A program made the position numbers and the translations under genes. A stretch of DNA of 64,000 nucleotides, from NCBI GenBank assembly GCA_012934845.2, contig WNNJ02003187.1, positions 186,001 to 250,000 of the forward strand, read 5' to 3'. The notes under the pieces were generated by a model. The model had not been told where the DNA came from, did no database searches, and saw nothing but the letters and a program-made list of their open reading frames with translations. Source of the DNA: Pomphorhynchus laevis. Its lineage: Eukaryota; Acanthocephala; Palaeacanthocephala; Echinorhynchida; Pomphorhynchidae. Below are positions 22,408 through 33,888 of this stretch, one piece after another. Numbering within the stretch: the stretch's first letter is position 1; each line of letters begins with the position of its first letter.

Positions 22408-22975
22408 TGATTGTCAATGTCAGATCGTCAATTTCAGATTGTCAAATTAAAATCGTCAATTTCAGAACGTCAAATTCAGATCGTCAATTTCAGATAGTCA
22501 AATTAAAATCGTCAATTTCAGAACGTCAAATTCAGATCGTCAATTTCAGATTGTCAAATTAAAATTGTCAATTTCAGAACGTCAAATTCAGATCGTCAAA
22601 TTCAGATCGTAAATTTCAGATCATCAATTTCATATGGTCAATTTCAGATGGTCAATTTTACATTGTCAATGTCAGAACGCCCATTTCATATTGTCAATGT
22701 CAAATCGTCAAATTCAGATCATCAAATTTTAGATGATCAATTTCAGATTCAATTTCAGATCGTCAATTTCAGATCACCAATTTTAAAACGTCAATTTCAG
22801 ATTGTCAATTTTAGAACGTCAATTTTGGATTGTTAATTTCTGATCGTCAATTTCAAATTGTAAATTTCAGATCGTCAATTTCAAAACGTCAAATCTAAAT
22901 TACAATCTAAATCTCAATTTCAAAACGTCATATCTAGAAATTTACGTCAATTTCAGATCGTCGCCTCTCTTCGCA
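22408..22975. repeat. Minisatellite with unit of 14 bp
   Basis: About forty units of the type CGTCAATTTCAGAT with variants ending AGAA, TTAAAAT or AAATTCAGAT. Several frames stay open across it because the unit lacks stops in some phases; they are not genes. Confidence 0.92.
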
Positions 22976-23187
22976 CAGTGAGGTGAAAATTACTTTAAAC
23001 CAGTTGCAGATCGGCTCGCTGCGCCTAGTATTATTCATATGTTAGCTTATGGGTTAATCTATAGGCTATGATCCTCCAAGTAGGTCACGGAATGAGTTTT
23101 TGATGAGTCATGAACATTCTACTCGGTAAAATATTCAAATGAAAGATTTTTCTCTCATATTGATAATTTCAGATTACTCATCACATC
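22976..23187. other. Spacer
   Basis: Unique sequence of mixed composition; nothing recognised. Confidence 0.4.
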
Positions 23188-23390
23188 ATGACGTCAAGGA
23201 GTAAGAGAGGCTGGAAAAACGAATTTGTAAAGTTCAGTTTCACAAAAGTTGTTGATAAAGGGATAATCAAAGCCCAAATCATGACTTGTTATTCGGTTCT
23301 TGCCAATGAAAGTTTGCGGCCATTCAAGTTACTGGCCCACTTCAAAAATGTACATGGTGGGATTGAACAAAATAGAAAATGAAACGATAG
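23188..23390 (+). pseudogene. BED-type finger of a hAT/ZBED-like transposase, fragment
   Basis: The 64-codon frame starts MTSRSKRGWKNEFVKFSFT and continues with a VLANESLRPFKLLAHFKNVH block. This matches the N-terminal finger of ZBED5/SCAND3-like hAT transposases (…C-x2-C-x-V-L-x-NE-x-x-KPSKLKRH-x5-H). The two His ligands and one Cys are present; the first Cys position appears to be replaced (QIMTC). It stops after the finger, and no catalytic domain follows. Probably a transposon fossil rather than a host gene. Confidence 0.55.
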
Positions 23391-23439
23391 TGGGCACGAT
23401 CAGACCAGAAGAGAACCCTTCGAGGATTCTAATTTGTAA

Positions 23440-23988
23440 AACATGAAAATCAATGTTGGAACTTTCTCATTATCTTGTGCACATAATTGCAAGATTGTAG
23501 CATGCATCATTACATTGAATATTCCGTGATTGATGCCAACAAAATTGTTGCAATTGCTAATAAACTTCATGATGCTGATGGCCCGACGGTAAAAAGCCTC
23601 AATTTTATAATCATTAACATCCCTTAAAGCGTAATTAGGGAAATTGGCTAATGTGCTTGCAGACTTTGCTATAAACAAAGCTACCGATCGTAATGCCGAT
23701 TAGTTTGAGGATTTTACGGCTAGTCGTATAATCGCTGAAAATAAAAACCCTGGTGTTAGACCCATTTGTGCTAGCGAGATTATAAGGCGTTTAATTTGTA
23801 AGGTCATTATAACCATTGCTAGCAAAATTCTACAGTCAGTAGCTGGAACATAACAACTATGCACCGGATAGAATGCTGTTATCGAATTTGTCATACATTC
23901 TAAAGCTGATCAATTCAAACACGATACATCTCCGGTTGTTCTAGCGGTCGATGCAAGCAATGCATTTAACAACAACCGAAAGTTGCAA
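23440..23988 (+). pseudogene. Fragment of the single-ORF RT family (as at 60.6 kb)
   Basis: The translation shows ANVLADFA, then DFTASRIIAENKNPGVRPIC, IIRRLICK, a QLCTG block and VVLAVDASNAFN. The intact element at 60625-63648 has the same order: SFARQLA, AFTASRLIPLSKNPGVRPIG, VSRRIISKSI, VQFCASQ and LLTIDADNAFN. Several stops interrupt the frame. It ends abruptly where the three-knuckle LINE begins at about 23990. Confidence 0.75.
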
Positions 23989-23989
23989 C

Positions 23990-25376
23990 AAAATCAAAAA
24001 CATTTGCAGTAAAGTAAGTTCCAGTGCTTCACTCAAAAACAAAGAGAAGGTAAGTATTTTTAAAGATGACATTATTCCTTTCATGATGCGAGCTGCACCA
24101 GTTGGGAAACTAGGTAATTTAGTAACGATTACTCTGACATCCCCCTTACAACAAGAAAAAATATTCTGCAAGTTATTAGGGACGACAACATTTAAGCCAA
24201 TTATGGCATCAGTCAAAATTTCAAACTCAATGTCAGATATTATTGGAGTCACTATCTTTAACAATTATGGAGTCACTCAATCTCCCCAACCAATCACAAC
24301 TTGAGGTGACTTCAGTAGTACGGACTTATATGTTACATATACCCTGAATTCCGGGGACCACTTCCGGGTACCCCCAAAAATAAAGCGTCACTTCCAACTC
24401 GGGCCTATAAGTTTTTGACAGTCGGTAAGAGAAAGATAGCCATCACTATGTTTTTAGCCACCCCGTCTGATATAGCCCCCATAAAAAACCGAATGGTATT
24501 TTTAGCTAAGAAAAAATCTACTACATGTTCCAATGATCTGCGACTAGTTTCGATTAAAAACTCCCTCATCTCTGTAGAATCTGCGCTTATCTATGCAGGC
24601 ATAATTTAATCCCACCAGGTTTTCATTGGTTTGTGGAAAGTCGCTTGGTTCATTCATCAATTGATAAAGTTCATCGGTTTTGTCAAGATAACAGTGATCA
24701 ATCAGCTCGATGTTACAGTTTTTCTTGACTTTTCCACAGCATTTGACTGTATTTCCATTCCTTCAGTTATCTCTTCTTTCTGGTCCCTAGGGTTGACAGC
24801 GAAAATTTTTAATAAGGTAGAGATTTTGATGTATACTAAGCGGTTCTTCTATGAAGACAACCCTGATGCACATCAATTCTATCCTATTACAGGTGTGCCT
24901 CAATGCTAACCTTTTTTCATCTTATACCTTGATGCCTCCATTATACTTTTAAAAACTTTCAAACGTAATCAACACCTAGTGGTGTATGCTGATGATACCA
25001 CATCCTTTTTTGACACAGGTGCAAATATGTAATCTCAAGCATCAGCCGTTTATATTTAAGATTAAAAGGCAAACTAATCCCATCGAATATTCTCCAAATC
25101 GCAGGTTATAGTCTTTAATGGCGCCCCCGGTGACAAAGAAAAATTAAGGAGGCTAGCAATCCCGTCGCTCTCTTTTATTGTGAAAAATCGAACACTCCCA
25201 GTCATCACACAGAGTAAGATACCTGGAGTTTATCATTACGATTAGATGGTCGGCCGAATCAGACTTGAATATATTCAAAAGTGTCCTGAAGAGAGCTAGA
25301 TGGGCCCTGAAACGGGCCTATCATCTGTAATTAGGAGAGTGCTCAGGTACGCCTTTGGTGTAGCTGGAAAATCTTG
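23990..25376 (+). mobile_element. Three-knuckle LINE, internally deleted copy
   Basis: The left part encodes the ORF1 start (KEKVSIFKDD…, then KPIMASVKISN, as at 48150). It then jumps to NNYGVTQSPQPI, which in the copy at 47.8 kb lies at the nuclease-RT linker. The central half (knuckles and nuclease) is therefore missing. The RT remainder holds LDVTVFLDFSTAFDCIS (24710), TGVPQC (24892) and VYADDTTSFF (24985). The right end is cut at 25376 by the tail of the CR1-type LINE. Confidence 0.8.
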
Positions 25377-25499
25377 GGATTATTATTATTATTATTAATT
25401 GACAACGAATTGAGCCGAGGCTCTTTACAAGTTGCTTCACAAAATAAAAAGAATAAAAAGAATAAGAGTCGTTTTGTTCCTCTCTCTCATCAGATAAAC

Positions 25500-28462
25500 T
25501 ACTGAAAATCCCACCGTTGTTTTGAGAAGGAAGGGTCACCATCCAGTAGGGCGCAAAAACTTGAAGCAGTATACGACAAAACGGTCGCACTCTGAAGCGA
25601 ATTCCAAAATCGTACGACTCGTTTGGCAAAGCAGGAAACTGCATGCATTTACCTTTGTGTTTTCAGCATCAGGGGGTGTCCGCGAATAGAAGGTTGACGT
25701 CTCAGTTGCAGTAGATGTGACAGTGGATGATCTTTTGTATGCAGAATTTTCCAAACAAGAGAGAGATCTCGCTTGTCACGGATATATCGCAGACAAGGCA
25801 TATTTAATATCTGGAGGCGTTTCGCGTAGCCATAAATATGCAGCCCTGAGACTAATTTAGTTGTTGATCTGAACACTTTCTCCAATGCACGACGCTCATA
25901 AGTAGTTTCGGGATAACAAGCTGGCGATGCGTATAAGATATGGCTCAAGAAAAACGCATTTGCTAAGGTATGGTAACATAACGGATCTATGCCTATCAGA
26001 GCTCGACGAGTATGTCCTATTAAGCGTTTTGTGATGCAACACACATAGTCTGAATGCTTTCGAGTGGATAAGTCAGCACAAACCCAAACTCCCAAATCTT
26101 TATATGAGTTGGTTCTTTCGATACTAATTGAACCAAACTGGTACTCACCTCCAAGGTGATCACATGATCTTCGTGATATACGCATACATGTACATTTAGC
26201 GGAATTGATCCTCAAGTGATTTCGTATAGACCAATTGGATATAACGTCGACGTCGCTTTGTAAATGCTGTTTGTCAAGATCGGAAATAATAGGTCGCCAA
26301 ACTTTAAGATCATCTGCATATAATAAACTGAATGAACTGATATTTGGTATCAAATCGTTGATATAAAGACTGAATAAGATGGGACCCAATACACTTCCCT
26401 GTGGAACACCTAACAACACTGGAAATGGACTCGACAGCGACTCATTTACTCGTACGACACTTTGTCGGTTGGAAAGGAATACACGAATCCAGTTTATGAT
26501 CCTCTTATCAAGATGAATGTGCTCCAACTTCTCAATAAGACGCGTGTGATTAACTGAGTCGAACGCTTTTGAGAAATCAAAGAAAATGACATCAACTGGT
26601 ATGCCTTGATCATAATAGTGATACTAATTTTCACGTGCATGTACAAGATTGGTAGTCGTGGAATAAACTTTTCGGAAGCCATGCTGTGCTGGGTTAAAAA
26701 TTTGAAATCTATTTAGAAATTCTATTATTCGTCGCTTAATCAATCTTTCTAGCACACGACAACACACGCAAGTGAGACTAATAGGCCTATAATTGTCAAT
26801 GGACGAACTATCCCTTTTCTTATAAATAGGACATATGATGGAATTCTGCCAATCAGAAGGAACAACGCCAAAAGCAACAGACGCAGAGAAAATATTGTAA
26901 AGCGGATGACATATTATGTCAGCGATGTTGCGCAGATATACTGGCGGTAAGCCATCTGGACCCGCACCTGCTTTGCATTTAAGTTTCCGAAGCTCTTGGA
27001 GAACATCATCACATTGGAAGAAGTCGCTGGTGTCATCTCCGGGCGATTCAAATGTACACGGATCACCCATTTTCACATCCATATGGTCAAGATTCAAAGA
27101 ATGGAAATGATTTCTTAACATATTTGATATCTGCAAAGAATCAGTTATGAATTTCCCATCGTCACGTTGAATACAATTTATAGGTTTACAGCGCGTATGC
27201 TTAGCAGTCACATACCTAAAGAAAGAGCGGGGATCACGGTGACAGTTTATACTTAGCTGTTTTTCGAAAGATCGCCTACCAGTTCGCTTCATGGACGTAA
27301 CGAGGTTTCGCCATTTCTTATAAGTGCTGAAATTAGCTCTGTCTTTACGATAGTTATTAAAGGCCTTACGTCTCATCTTTAAAGCATGTTTTATGTCGCT
27401 ATTAAACCAAGGCGGTGAGATCGATGTCAAACAGTGTTTACTCTGAAGAGGTGAGAAACGATTAAGGAGGTGGTACAGAGTATCCCTGAAAAACTGCCAT
27501 GAATATTCGACGCCAACATCAAAAGCATCCAACCACTTTACCCCAACGAGATATTTATTTACTAGAGCAAAGTCAGTTCTGAATGGGTTTACAGACGACG
27601 TCGGATTTACGCCATGTGAGTAGACATCGCTCAGACCAATCGAAATGACCACATGATCTGAATGACCTATTGGGTCCAGATAGCTTAATCTATCAAGAAT
27701 GTCATATGGTACAGTAAGGCATAAATCCAAAAGTGAATGTGAATCCTGTGAAAATCTTGTACTCTGACTGACATGTTGCTTAAGAGCCAAGCTGTTTATT
27801 AAGCCAAGTAGCTTCAAACTCTCGACATCCGAGTCATTGGAAGTGTAATTAACCCAATTGACAGATGGCATGTTGAAATCACCGAGTACAACAAATCTAT
27901 CACAATAACTACTTCTCTCAATTAAAGCAGCTATGCTATCTGTGTTTGATCTTGGAGAACGATACACAGTCAACACCGTTATTGGGTGTTGACAATATAG
28001 CCTAATACACAATGCTTCATTATGGTTAATAGCATCACTAAGAGTTTCAATTACTCAGAATTGAAGCCTATTAGAGATATACGCGATAACACCTCCTCCA
28101 ATCTTCCCTGTTCTATCACTTCTACTTATGCTGTATCCCTCAATGAATATATCTACGTCTGCTATTGACGAACTAAGCCAAGATTCTGTGAAAATACCTA
28201 CATCTGGTACGATATCTTGAAAGAGACATTTTATTTCATCTAACTTATTAAGTAGACTACGAATATTCGAGTAAATGATTTTTAAACCACCATTATTTGT
28301 GCTCAACTTGAAGGAAAAATCGCGAAGAGATTTTCGAAATTCACGAATACAACGATCGACATGGAGGCAAGGTGAAACAGTGAATATTTCACGTCTTAGG
28401 CGGAGGGCGCCAAAGTGGTAAGAAGGCTTGCAGGATTGATCACATCTGACAGTCCCTTCCAA
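25500..28462 (-). pseudogene. CR1-type LINE ORF2: endonuclease and reverse transcriptase
   Basis: Nuclease: IIYSNIRSLLNKLDEIK, FTESWLSSS, GGGVIAYISNRL, TVYRSPRS, LGDFNMPSVNW and SDHVVISI. RT: AGAGPDGLPPVYLR, YRPISLTCVCCRVLERL, AQHGFRK, IFFDFSKAFD (about 26570), LGVPQGSVLGPILFS and LLYADDLKVW (about 26320). The frame is constant from 28462 to about 25500 with roughly three nonsense changes. It overlaps ORF1 by 67 bases in the -1 phase. No ATG precedes the nuclease in this frame. Confidence 0.9.
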
Positions 28463-29577
28463 TGAATATGTAGACGCCTCCGCACAACTCGAAAATTTTG
28501 TATTGCCAAATTTTTTTCACCCAACTCAAATCGACATGCTAACTCTGATTTAGCCTCTTTCAAACGTAATCGATCAGCTATGCTCAGATCGCGTAGCAGA
28601 CGTATACTCGACTCTTTCAAACGATATGCGCCGTTAAAGATTATGTGAATAATTTCAGCGGAGTTGAACACTACTTTGAGCAGTCTGGGTCTCAACTCAT
28701 TACTTATCTTACCGAGACGAAAAGCGGCCTTTATCTTCATGCTCTTAACAACTTCGTCTTGACATTCATGCAATACCACCGAAATAATGGATTGTAGATG
28801 TCCCAAGTCGTCGTCTAATCGTGCCTGGCTATTTATAGCGACAGATTCCTTTACATTTGCAATAATTAAACACTGTTCACGGTTATGAAAATCTTCCCTT
28901 CTTCGAGGTACCTGACGAGAGTCATATGCAGAAGCCATGCTATTAAGTGAAGGAGTGTCTTAAGAGTTAATCACACTTGCTTTTGAAACACCTCTAAGAA
29001 GTACAGACCTAGTCATGCCTATATCATGTTGAATGTTACCTGGCGTCATTATTGAAGATTTTATGAATTCATGTTGAGGTTGTGCGTTTATTACTAAAGA
29101 TCGTCGTCGCGATATTTGCATTTGCGAGTTGTGAGCCATTTCTAAGGGGACAGCAGATACGTTCGGTTCGTCGTTATCCACCCGGTTGTTATTACTACCA
29201 GACTGTGATTTGGGGATGTTAGCCAATGTAGCACGTTTGTGTAGGTTGCATTCATCTGATACGCATTCGATAGAAGCTGCGTTTACCGGGATAGATCCAT
29301 TTGGAACTTGACCAAATCCGTCACACTGCAATACCTTTTCCAATTGGTTTAAACGTTCAACCAACACATTGATTTGCTTCGCCGCACAAAATCCGCAATA
29401 GAATGGTGGCCCGTCACCGGTATCATCACCAAAATCACAAATATGTGTTACCGATGTCCAAATTTGACAACCGCTAGTTGAACATTCCACTTGTACACTC
29501 TCGAATTTCCTGTTGTTGTCGGTATCCCCTGAGTTTGCTTGCCTACCTCTTGATACATTTTTCTTCTTGGCACACAT
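28396..29577 (-). pseudogene. CR1-type LINE ORF1 protein
   Basis: Starts MCAKKKNVSRG. A half-PHD finger follows at residues about 33-70: C-x4-C, W, H-x-C, and FYCGFC. A coiled region (VLVERLNQLEKVLQ) comes next. The C-terminal half from MASAYDSRQ holds CLIIANVKESVA, LDDDLGHLQSI and FRLGKISNELRPRLLKVVF, an RRM-like RNA-binding segment shared with the ORF1 at 51.3 kb. The two halves are in one frame with a single stop at 28960-28962 between them. In the family, ORF1 binds the element RNA. Confidence 0.85.
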
Positions 29578-29750
29578 TATCAGGATTCTCGATTCGTCTT
29601 TGATTGTTCAAATATAATTGAACAATTATTGTATGTATTTTATTGTAAGAATTTTAATAACCAAGACTTTTTAACTCCGTTGAAGTAATTGTTGTTATCG
29701 ATGTAATCGTTGTTCACCGTTGATATAGAGGGTATGGCGATGTCCACGAC

Positions 29751-30699
29751 AATTTGTGTTGAAGCGATTTCCGATTTTATTTGTATGTTATTTATTGTAA
29801 TTTGACAGAACAGTTATAAATTTTCTTCCACGTAAAAAATTAATCATCCACGTAAAAAATCATCTGCACGATGTAAATCGTGCACGATGCAAAGATGTTG
29901 TAATCAAGAAAATTTTTACTTGAAAAATTATCTGATCGTTTGTAATTGTATGTTTATTAGAAACCAAAATTTTTTTAAGGGATTAGTTTTCTCTTCATGA
30001 GGAAGTATCCAAAGCAAAAGCCAAAATTTCTGAAGATCCTCATATTGAGACTAAATATCATAGCGATTGTGCTCTTAGGTGTATTAAAAACCCAGAGTGG
30101 CTCAGTCACAAAGCAATGCGTTGATGTTTGGTGAAGAGATCTGATCCCAAGTGATATAAATAAGACTGACACATAGAGGCTATTAAGAAGATGATAGACG
30201 AATTTCATTATTTATACCATTGACCTTTTAGTTTTATTTACCACTGTATATATTTTATTAAAACCTTATTATTAAAAGTTGATACTTAAGAATGTAGAAG
30301 ACATTTGCCCTGCTTTATCTATCAAAACACACATACTACATAACACACAGTTCGAAACCTTTCTAGCAGCGCATGGAAGTGTGTTAAAGTATAGGAAATC
30401 CTGACGAAAAGAGAGCATTTTGCAATGGCGGCATTTGGTGTGTCGTCGATTCTCATGATCAAACATATTTAAAAAGTTATTCCGGGTATACAACAAAGGT
30501 GTTATGTATATGGTGCAACGTTTGTCGGTGAAATTTTCGACATAACGATTGTATGGAATTGGTTAAATTATACGAGTGCAATTACGTAAAAGCTGTAAAA
30601 GAATTCAAAAGTGCGGGTATGAAGAAAGAAGTATGCAACGGTATTGTGATGGTCAATCAACACATATCAGTTTGCTTTTCGCGGTTCTAAAAACACGCT
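29751..30699. other. Spacer
   Basis: Contains short repeats of CACGTAAAAAAT (about 29831 and 29851) and unrecognised frames on both strands. A Cys-rich minus frame at 30496-30272 (CRHCK … CVLCSMC) resembles no family I know. Confidence 0.4.
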
Positions 30700-32050
30700 C
30701 GAATTGGTTTCGTACTGCATAGCTACTGCAACAGCGCATTCAACGCTGCGAACAGCAAGCAAGAGGAAAATGGATATCGACAAGGATATGGGAGATTGGA
30801 TAATTAACAATTCAAATAACAAGAACAGGAGATTATCAGGACTAGTACGACAAGAAAAAGACGAAAACATGCAACAAAAAAGTAACTCTGTATCGCATGT
30901 TAATTTAAATAACAAACTAAACCCTATTAAAAGAGAGAGAGGTTTCTAATAATATTAAAATTCAAAAACCTAGAAGCGATCAAAAAATGGCAAGAACATA
31001 ACCTAGCTTGGATTTAAAAAATCAAAACTAATGATATTACTTTTCGTTATGTAAAATGTAAAGTCTGCTTCACGAAAATAGCTTTTGTTACGCATAAAGC
31101 AAGATAACTATATATTAAAGACGCCTCATCATTAACTGTAACTATAATTAACGATAAATCGTTCAAAATAAATGGAATACTAAAACGTATTCCAACTATG
31201 TATCAGACAGTGAAATAACAGATCTGTGCAACAAATTTAATTGTATTGTTGGCAGAAAATGCAGAGATAGAGGATATGATGATAAAGGAGTGATAATAAG
31301 TGAATCCAAAGAAGATATGCAAAAATTCACGGAGAAACGAAACGGTTTATGTGGCCAAGAAGTTAAAGTTATTCTTTTCAATGACAATTCATCAGATTAG
31401 ATTTACCCGCAATGCTTCCATTACCAACCATGAAGGCATTTCTCATCAATGTATACGGAGAGCACGCCTATATGTGTGCATTGTGCAGGACAACACAGAT
31501 CAGCTGAATGCACAAACAAATATTTAAGAAGATGTGCTCATTGCAAAGGTACGCACAAAGCATTCGACCATAAGTGCAGCACATTCGTTGAGTACGAAAA
31601 GAGCTACGGAATAAATAATAACAAATCATCGTATAGTGAAGCAGCGAACAAGCGTCCCACTGACCTAAATAACAGATACTCTCAAGATAATAAAAGGCAC
31701 GATCATAATCCAAATCCTAACCAGGAAATTATAGAAGATTTAAAGACAATTATTAAGGATCAACAAAAGACAATCGATAACCTAAACAACACAATAAAGA
31801 CATTATCAAACAAACTGGAGATAATAGAAAAAAGAATAGTAATGAATAATGCAAGAGCATAGGAAGTAGAAACCCAAATCCACATAGAAAATGAAACTAG
31901 TAAGTATAACGATGATAGTAATAAGTTATTCCAGCAAGAAGCAACACCATATGTAGAAAAGATAAATACAAAGAACACAAGTATCCAAAAAAACAAATTA
32001 ACACATTATAAGACAGAAACAGCAAACAAAGAAATTACCAACCTAGAAAA
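30700..32050 (+). mobile_element. Jockey-type LINE gag fragment, broken
   Basis: Frames read GDWIINNSNNKNRR, then ILKRIPT (pre-knuckle domain), FTRNASITNHEGISHQCIRR, and the knuckles at 31449-31580: CVHCAGQHRSAEC (C-x2-C-x3-H-x4-C) and CAHCKGTHKAFDHKC (C-x2-C-x3-H-x6-C). A Gln/Lys/Asn-rich coiled coil follows (IIEDLKTIIKDQQKTIDNL) and ends at 31862. The order matches the gag-like ORF1 of Jockey-group LINEs. Several stops and frame changes break it and no nuclease or RT follows. Confidence 0.7.
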
Positions 32051-33090
32051 CACTGAGTGAAATGAATAGTAAGACCTTCCCAGATCTGAACATTATAAGT
32101 TAGAATTGCGTAACAATTAAAAAAGTGAAACATCCGTTCAATAGATTATATTCAGACATATTAGTATTATAAGCAAGATCATGCAATTACTATTGCTCGT
32201 CATGGATGTTATTTTGTTTCTATGTGTATTTTTTCTTTTTAAGTTAAAAAAAACATGCGGTTATAAGGCCGCTGGAACATTATGTAACTTTTGTCTATTC
32301 GACTTTCGAAATAACATAAAGATAAAAATAAATTGTGATGGTACAGTAAACTTTATACGTAAAGAGGTGCATCGTCGAGTTGAACGTTGGAACAATCTGA
32401 TAAAGCTGTTAACCAGATAAGATTGCGGATATTCTCGGTTTGGTTCTCCCAAGCAAATAAAAAATCTTTTGTCTTATTTTAAGCAGTATAAATATGCGTA
32501 TCGAATATGTCAATTTTATTTTGTAGAAACCAAGTTGAGTATTAAAATGTTTTTTATACTTATTTTATTTATGTTTTTTAAACATATTTTAATTTATTTT
32601 GAAAAAAAATTAAAAATTAAATTAAATCTCAAATATAAGAGCGTTGTGGTTAAAAAATCACATAAAATACTTATTATACATCTTGACATGACTAGTAAGT
32701 TTGAGCTTTAAATAATGCATATTCACAGAAAAAATTTGTTTTTTAACATTTTCGTCAAAAAAGTAAATTAAAATTAAAAAATCTCAAAATTTTTAAACAC
32801 AAATACAAACTTTTGTATTGCTATTATAAACTAATTTTTATGCTTTATAACATACTATAATTTGATCAGCCATGCTCTTAAATATTTGACGATATTCAAT
32901 TTTACATTTTTTAAAAAATATTTGGAAGTATTGTTTAAAAAAAATAATTTTTAAATTTCATAACCAATATCAGAGTATATTGCTCAAAATATTTACATAA
33001 AATATATATGATACATCTCGATACTTTAGTTGTGTTTGGGTATAAATAATGCATCTTCATTAGAAAATAATTGAAATTGTTTTATCATAT
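32051..33090. other. A/T-rich spacer with a flanking direct repeat
   Basis: No gene. A 24-bp sequence (TAAAGCTGTTAACCAG and 8 more bases) at 32401-32424 recurs exactly at 33382-33405. Frames at 32181-32420 and 32469-32711 are unrecognised. Confidence 0.5.
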
Positions 33091-33091
33091 T

Positions 33092-33285
33092 TTGCTATTT
33101 GCTTCTCACCCCAGAGAGGCAAATAGCAAATTTTGCTATTTGCCTCTATTTGTGCAAATAAATTTTGCTACTAATACAAATAAATTTTGTGGAAGGGGGA
33201 TTTTTCCCCCACAAAATTTCCCCTCATTTCGCGGGGGAAATTTTGTCCGCAATTCCCTCCCCCACAGGAATCGCGGACAAAATTT
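33092..33285. repeat. Cluster of four overlapping palindromes
   Basis: Consecutive inverted repeats: 33116-33146 (arm GAGGCAAATAGCAAA, one-base centre, perfect); 33184-33216 (arms TTTTGTGG and a CCCCC-ACAAAA block, imperfect); 33213-33244 (arm AAAATTTCCCC, perfect, 10-base loop); 33238-33285 (arm AAATTTTGTCCGC, perfect 13 bp, extended inward by GGAAT/ATTCC). Neighbouring palindromes share arm bases. A further TTTGCTATTTGC lies at about 33091. Confidence 0.92.
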
Positions 33286-33888
33286 ATTTGAAAAATTATT
33301 CACTCTCATTCGCGATTTTGCTGTAATGTAATTATTTTAAATAATAACATATTTATCATTTGGAATATTTTGTTAACGAATTAAAGCTGTTAACCAGATA
33401 AGATTACTTCGCATAGTACCCCTTCGTGATCAGATCCTAAGCTTAATGGTTGCAATTAATACGAACAACTGATTATAAATCTGAACGGATTGAATTGCTT
33501 TGATAAACAACATTTCACCACATCACACACAATGACTCAGAATAAATATAATTTAATAAAAAATATTCCCGCTTCCGGTTTTAAAAGATATTTTAGCTAA
33601 CCAACTAAACCGCGTAAGCCATCTTGTAGACATTGGACCTTCATTGACCCGAAGGTCACACCTTTGGACAAGTGACAACAACTAAACGAACAGAAGCACT
33701 TACGGATGTCGTGTGAAATGGACTATTCGGTAGTAGAATGAATCGGACATTCATAGATGCTTGCGTATTCAATAAACATGCTTTATCTTGCCAGACAAAA
33801 TCTGTCGAATCATGCTTCAGTTAGCATGAATTCAGCAATAGAGCGAAATATAAAGAGCACATAATAACACTTTCAAAAAATGTTACAA
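33286..33888. other. Spacer
   Basis: Second copy of the 24-bp direct repeat at 33382-33405, otherwise unique sequence without coding signal. Confidence 0.45.

Larger units (their letters stand above)
25377..29750 (-). mobile_element. CR1-type LINE, nearly full length, recently disabled
   Basis: Read from right to left: ORF1 (29577-28396), ORF2 (28462-about 25500) and a (TAA)n-type tail at 25396-25379 next to the three-knuckle LINE. Both ORFs stay in one frame each. ORF1 has one in-frame stop (28962-28960) and ORF2 about three (28057, 26626 and 25651 region). The architecture equals that of the intact copy at 51.3-55.6 kb, but the proteins are well diverged, so it is a different family. The 5' end is not sharply defined. 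Confidence 0.9.

Noticed and set aside
22350-22836. Repetitive frames of 60-70 codons
   Set aside because: They are translations of the 14-bp minisatellite.
30272-30496. Cys-rich minus frame as a zinc-finger gene
   Set aside because: Spacing fits no known finger and the frame has no context.
31449-31862. Host CCHC zinc-knuckle protein
   Set aside because: Context, the upstream gag-like remains and many stops point to a Jockey-type LINE ORF1.
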